The notes under the pieces: model-generated
The model's input: the letters and a program-made list of their open reading frames with translations, nothing else
Told to the model about the DNA's origin: nothing
The model's database searches: none
DNA from: Azolla pinnata
Lineage: Eukaryota; Streptophyta; Polypodiopsida; Salviniales; Salviniaceae
Length of the DNA: 22,622 nucleotides
Assembly: GCA_037176905.1 (NCBI GenBank)
Contig: JBBBWG010009646.1
Coordinates: forward strand, 1 to 22,622
Direction: 5' to 3'
Part shown: in pieces, positions 21,001 through 22,622 of the stretch
How the letters are laid out: each line of letters begins with the position of its first letter
Numbering within the stretch: the first letter of the stretch is position 1
Made by a program: the position numbers and the translations under genes

Positions 21001-22622
21001 CAAGGCAAAAAACTCGGAAATCCGATACCGCACGAGGGAGCTATGAGATTTTTCTGGTGAAGGGCGCAGCCAGCCTGGACTTGGTCGGTCCCTTCCTCTA
21101 TTATGACACATCTTAACTTTTTCAGCCGTTTCTCTCGCTCTGAGTTTCAAAATCAAACTTTCTTGTGCCATTGCACAACTTTCTCTCTTACGCTTCGATT
21201 CAAGCCAAAAAACTCGGAAATCCGATATCGCACGAGGGAGCTATGTGGTTTTTCCGATGAAGCCTGGTCCTGGTCGGTCCCTTCCTTAGTTCTGACACAT
21301 CTTGACTTTTTCAGCCGTTTCGGCCTGAGTTTCGAAATCCAAACTTTCTTGCGCCATTGCATAACTTACTCTCTCGCGCTTCGATTCAAGCCAAAAAACT
21401 TGGAAATCCGATATCGCACGAGGGAGCTATGTGGTTTATCCGGTGAAGCCTGCTCCTGGTCGGTCCCTTCCTCAAATCTGACACATCTTCACTTTTTCTC
21501 CCGTTTCTCTCGCACTGAGTTTCAAAATCCAAAGTGTCTTGTGCCATTGCAAAGCTTTCTCTCTTGTGTTCGATTCAAATGAAAAAAACTCATAAATCCG
21601 ATATTGCATGAGGGAGCTATGAGCTTTTTCTAGTGAAGGGCCCTTCTAGCCTGGTCCTTGTCGGTCGCTTCCTCAGTTTTGACACATCTTAACTTTTTCA
21701 GCCGTTTCTCTCGCCCTGAGTTTCAAAATCCAAATTTTCTTGTGCCATTGCATAACTTGCTCTCTTGCGCTTTGATTCAAGCCAAAAATCTCGGAAATCC
21801 GATTTCGCACGAGAGAGCTATAAGCTTTTTCTGGTGAAGGGTGCAGCCAGCCTCGTCCTCGTTGGTCCCTTCCTCTGTTCTGACACATCCTCACTTTTTC
21901 AGCCGTTTCTCTCGCCCTGAGTTTCAAGATCCAAACTTTCTTGTGCCATTGGATAGCCTGCTCCCTTGCGCTTCGATTCAAGCCAAAAAACTCGGAAATC
22001 TGATATCCCACGTGGGAGCTATGAGCTTTTTCCGATGAAGCCTGGTCCTGGTCGGTTCCTTCCTCGGTTCGGACACATCTTTACTTTTTCAGCCGCTTCC
22101 CCCTGAGTTTCAAAATCCAAACTTTCTTGCGCCATTTCATAACTTTCTCTCTCGCGGTTCGATTCAAGGCAAAAAACTCGGAAATCCGATATTGCACGAG
22201 GGAGCTATGAGCTTTTTCTGGTGAAGTGCGCAAGCAGCATGGTTATGGTCGGTCCCTTCCTGAGTTCTGTCCCATCTTCACTTTTTCAGCCGTTTCTCTC
22301 GCCCTGAGTTTCAAAATCCAAACTTTCTTGTGCCATTGCATAACTTGCTCTCTTGCACTTCGATTCAAGCCAAAAAACTCGATAGTCCGATATCACACGA
22401 GGGAGCTAGGATCTTTTTCTGGTGAAGCCTGTTCCTGGTCGGTCCCTTCCTCAGTTCTGACACATCTTTACTTTTTCAGGCGTTTCTCTCGCCCTGTGTT
22501 CAAAATCCAAACTTTCTGTTGCCATTGCATAACTTGCTCTCTTGCGCTTTGATGCAAGCCGAAGAACTCGAAAATCCGATATCGCATGAGAGAGCTATAA
22601 GCTTTTTCTGGTGAAGGGTGCA
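17729..22622. repeat. Tandem satellite array, about 190/201-bp units (runs off the window)
   Basis: About 25 head-to-tail copies of one unit. Its recognisable words, in order, are GGTCCCTTCCTCAGTTCTG, ACACATCTTCACTTTTTCAG, CCGTTTCTCTCGCCCTGAG, TTTCAAAATCCAAACTTTC, TTGTGCCATTGCATAGC, TTGCGCTTCGATTCAAGCC, AAAAAACTCGGAAATCC, GATATCGCACGAGGGAGC and TATGAGCTTTTTCTGGTGAAG. The TGACAC word recurs at 18201, 18395, 18596, 18966 (one site between is deleted), 19153, 19351, 19541, 19742, 19930, 20122, 20323, 20524, 20713, 20903, 21104, 21293, 21479, 21680, 21881, 22071, 22268 and 22458. Copies differ by scattered substitutions and small indels. The array is non-coding in my reading: open frames appear on both strands and depend only on the repeat length. 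I do not recognise the satellite family. Confidence 0.95.

Noticed and set aside
21103-21582. 159-codon open frame on the plus strand
   Set aside because: It lies wholly inside the satellite and repeats with the unit; similar frames exist on the minus strand (22011-21673). It is a product of repeat length, not a gene.
22147-22165. GGTTCGATTCAA resembling a tRNA or SINE B box
   Set aside because: It is one variant of the satellite word CGCTTCGATTCAAG; no A box lies at the right distance and no cloverleaf can be folded.
17729-22622. Possible CRISPR-like periodic array
   Set aside because: The whole unit is repeated with no unique spacers and the DNA is clearly plant nuclear. It is satellite DNA.

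Overview
This is nuclear DNA of a flowering plant. It shows spliceosomal introns (GT-AG, plus one apparent GC-AG), a class B heat stress transcription factor with the plant-only LFGV repressor tetrapeptide, an F-box/kelch gene, a meiotic MutS homologue and a plant-style satellite array. I cannot place the species. The abundance of GATC/AGCT-rich short repeats around the Hsf gene would suit a monocot or early-diverging angiosperm, but that is only an impression.

Layout. (1) 1-2736, plus strand: the 3' part of MSH5, thirteen exons carrying the MutS ATPase domain; the 5' part lies outside the window. (2) 2737-6338: intergenic, no convincing gene. (3) 8155-6339, minus strand: a two-exon F-box/kelch-type gene. 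(4) 8156-8960: divergent promoter interval with a GAA/GAAA microsatellite and a 33-bp tandem duplication. (5) 8961-10416, plus strand: a three-exon gene for a 108-residue mitochondrial protein with an IGR motif (mS41/FYV4-like); its second intron is about 1 kb and holds stretches of open frame. (6) 10417-11937: convergent intergenic space. (7) 15090-11938, minus strand: a two-exon class B Hsf, most like HsfB4, with many low-complexity tracts including seven cysteines inside the DNA-binding domain. (8) 15091-17728: its upstream region, rich in microsatellites, G-quadruplex candidates and hairpins. (9) 17729-22622: a tandem satellite of about 25 units that runs off the window end. Its first 1.5 units are inverted relative to the rest, and the units fall into two length classes (about 190 and 201 bp).

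The four genes do not form a functional unit. They are separate eukaryotic transcription units: meiotic crossover, ubiquitin-ligase substrate recognition, mitochondrial translation and transcriptional repression. The most unusual material is the satellite structure (two length classes, inverted edge), the cysteine-rich insertion in the Hsf DNA-binding domain, and the very short exons flanking a GC-AG intron in MSH5. I found no convincing undescribed multi-gene system.
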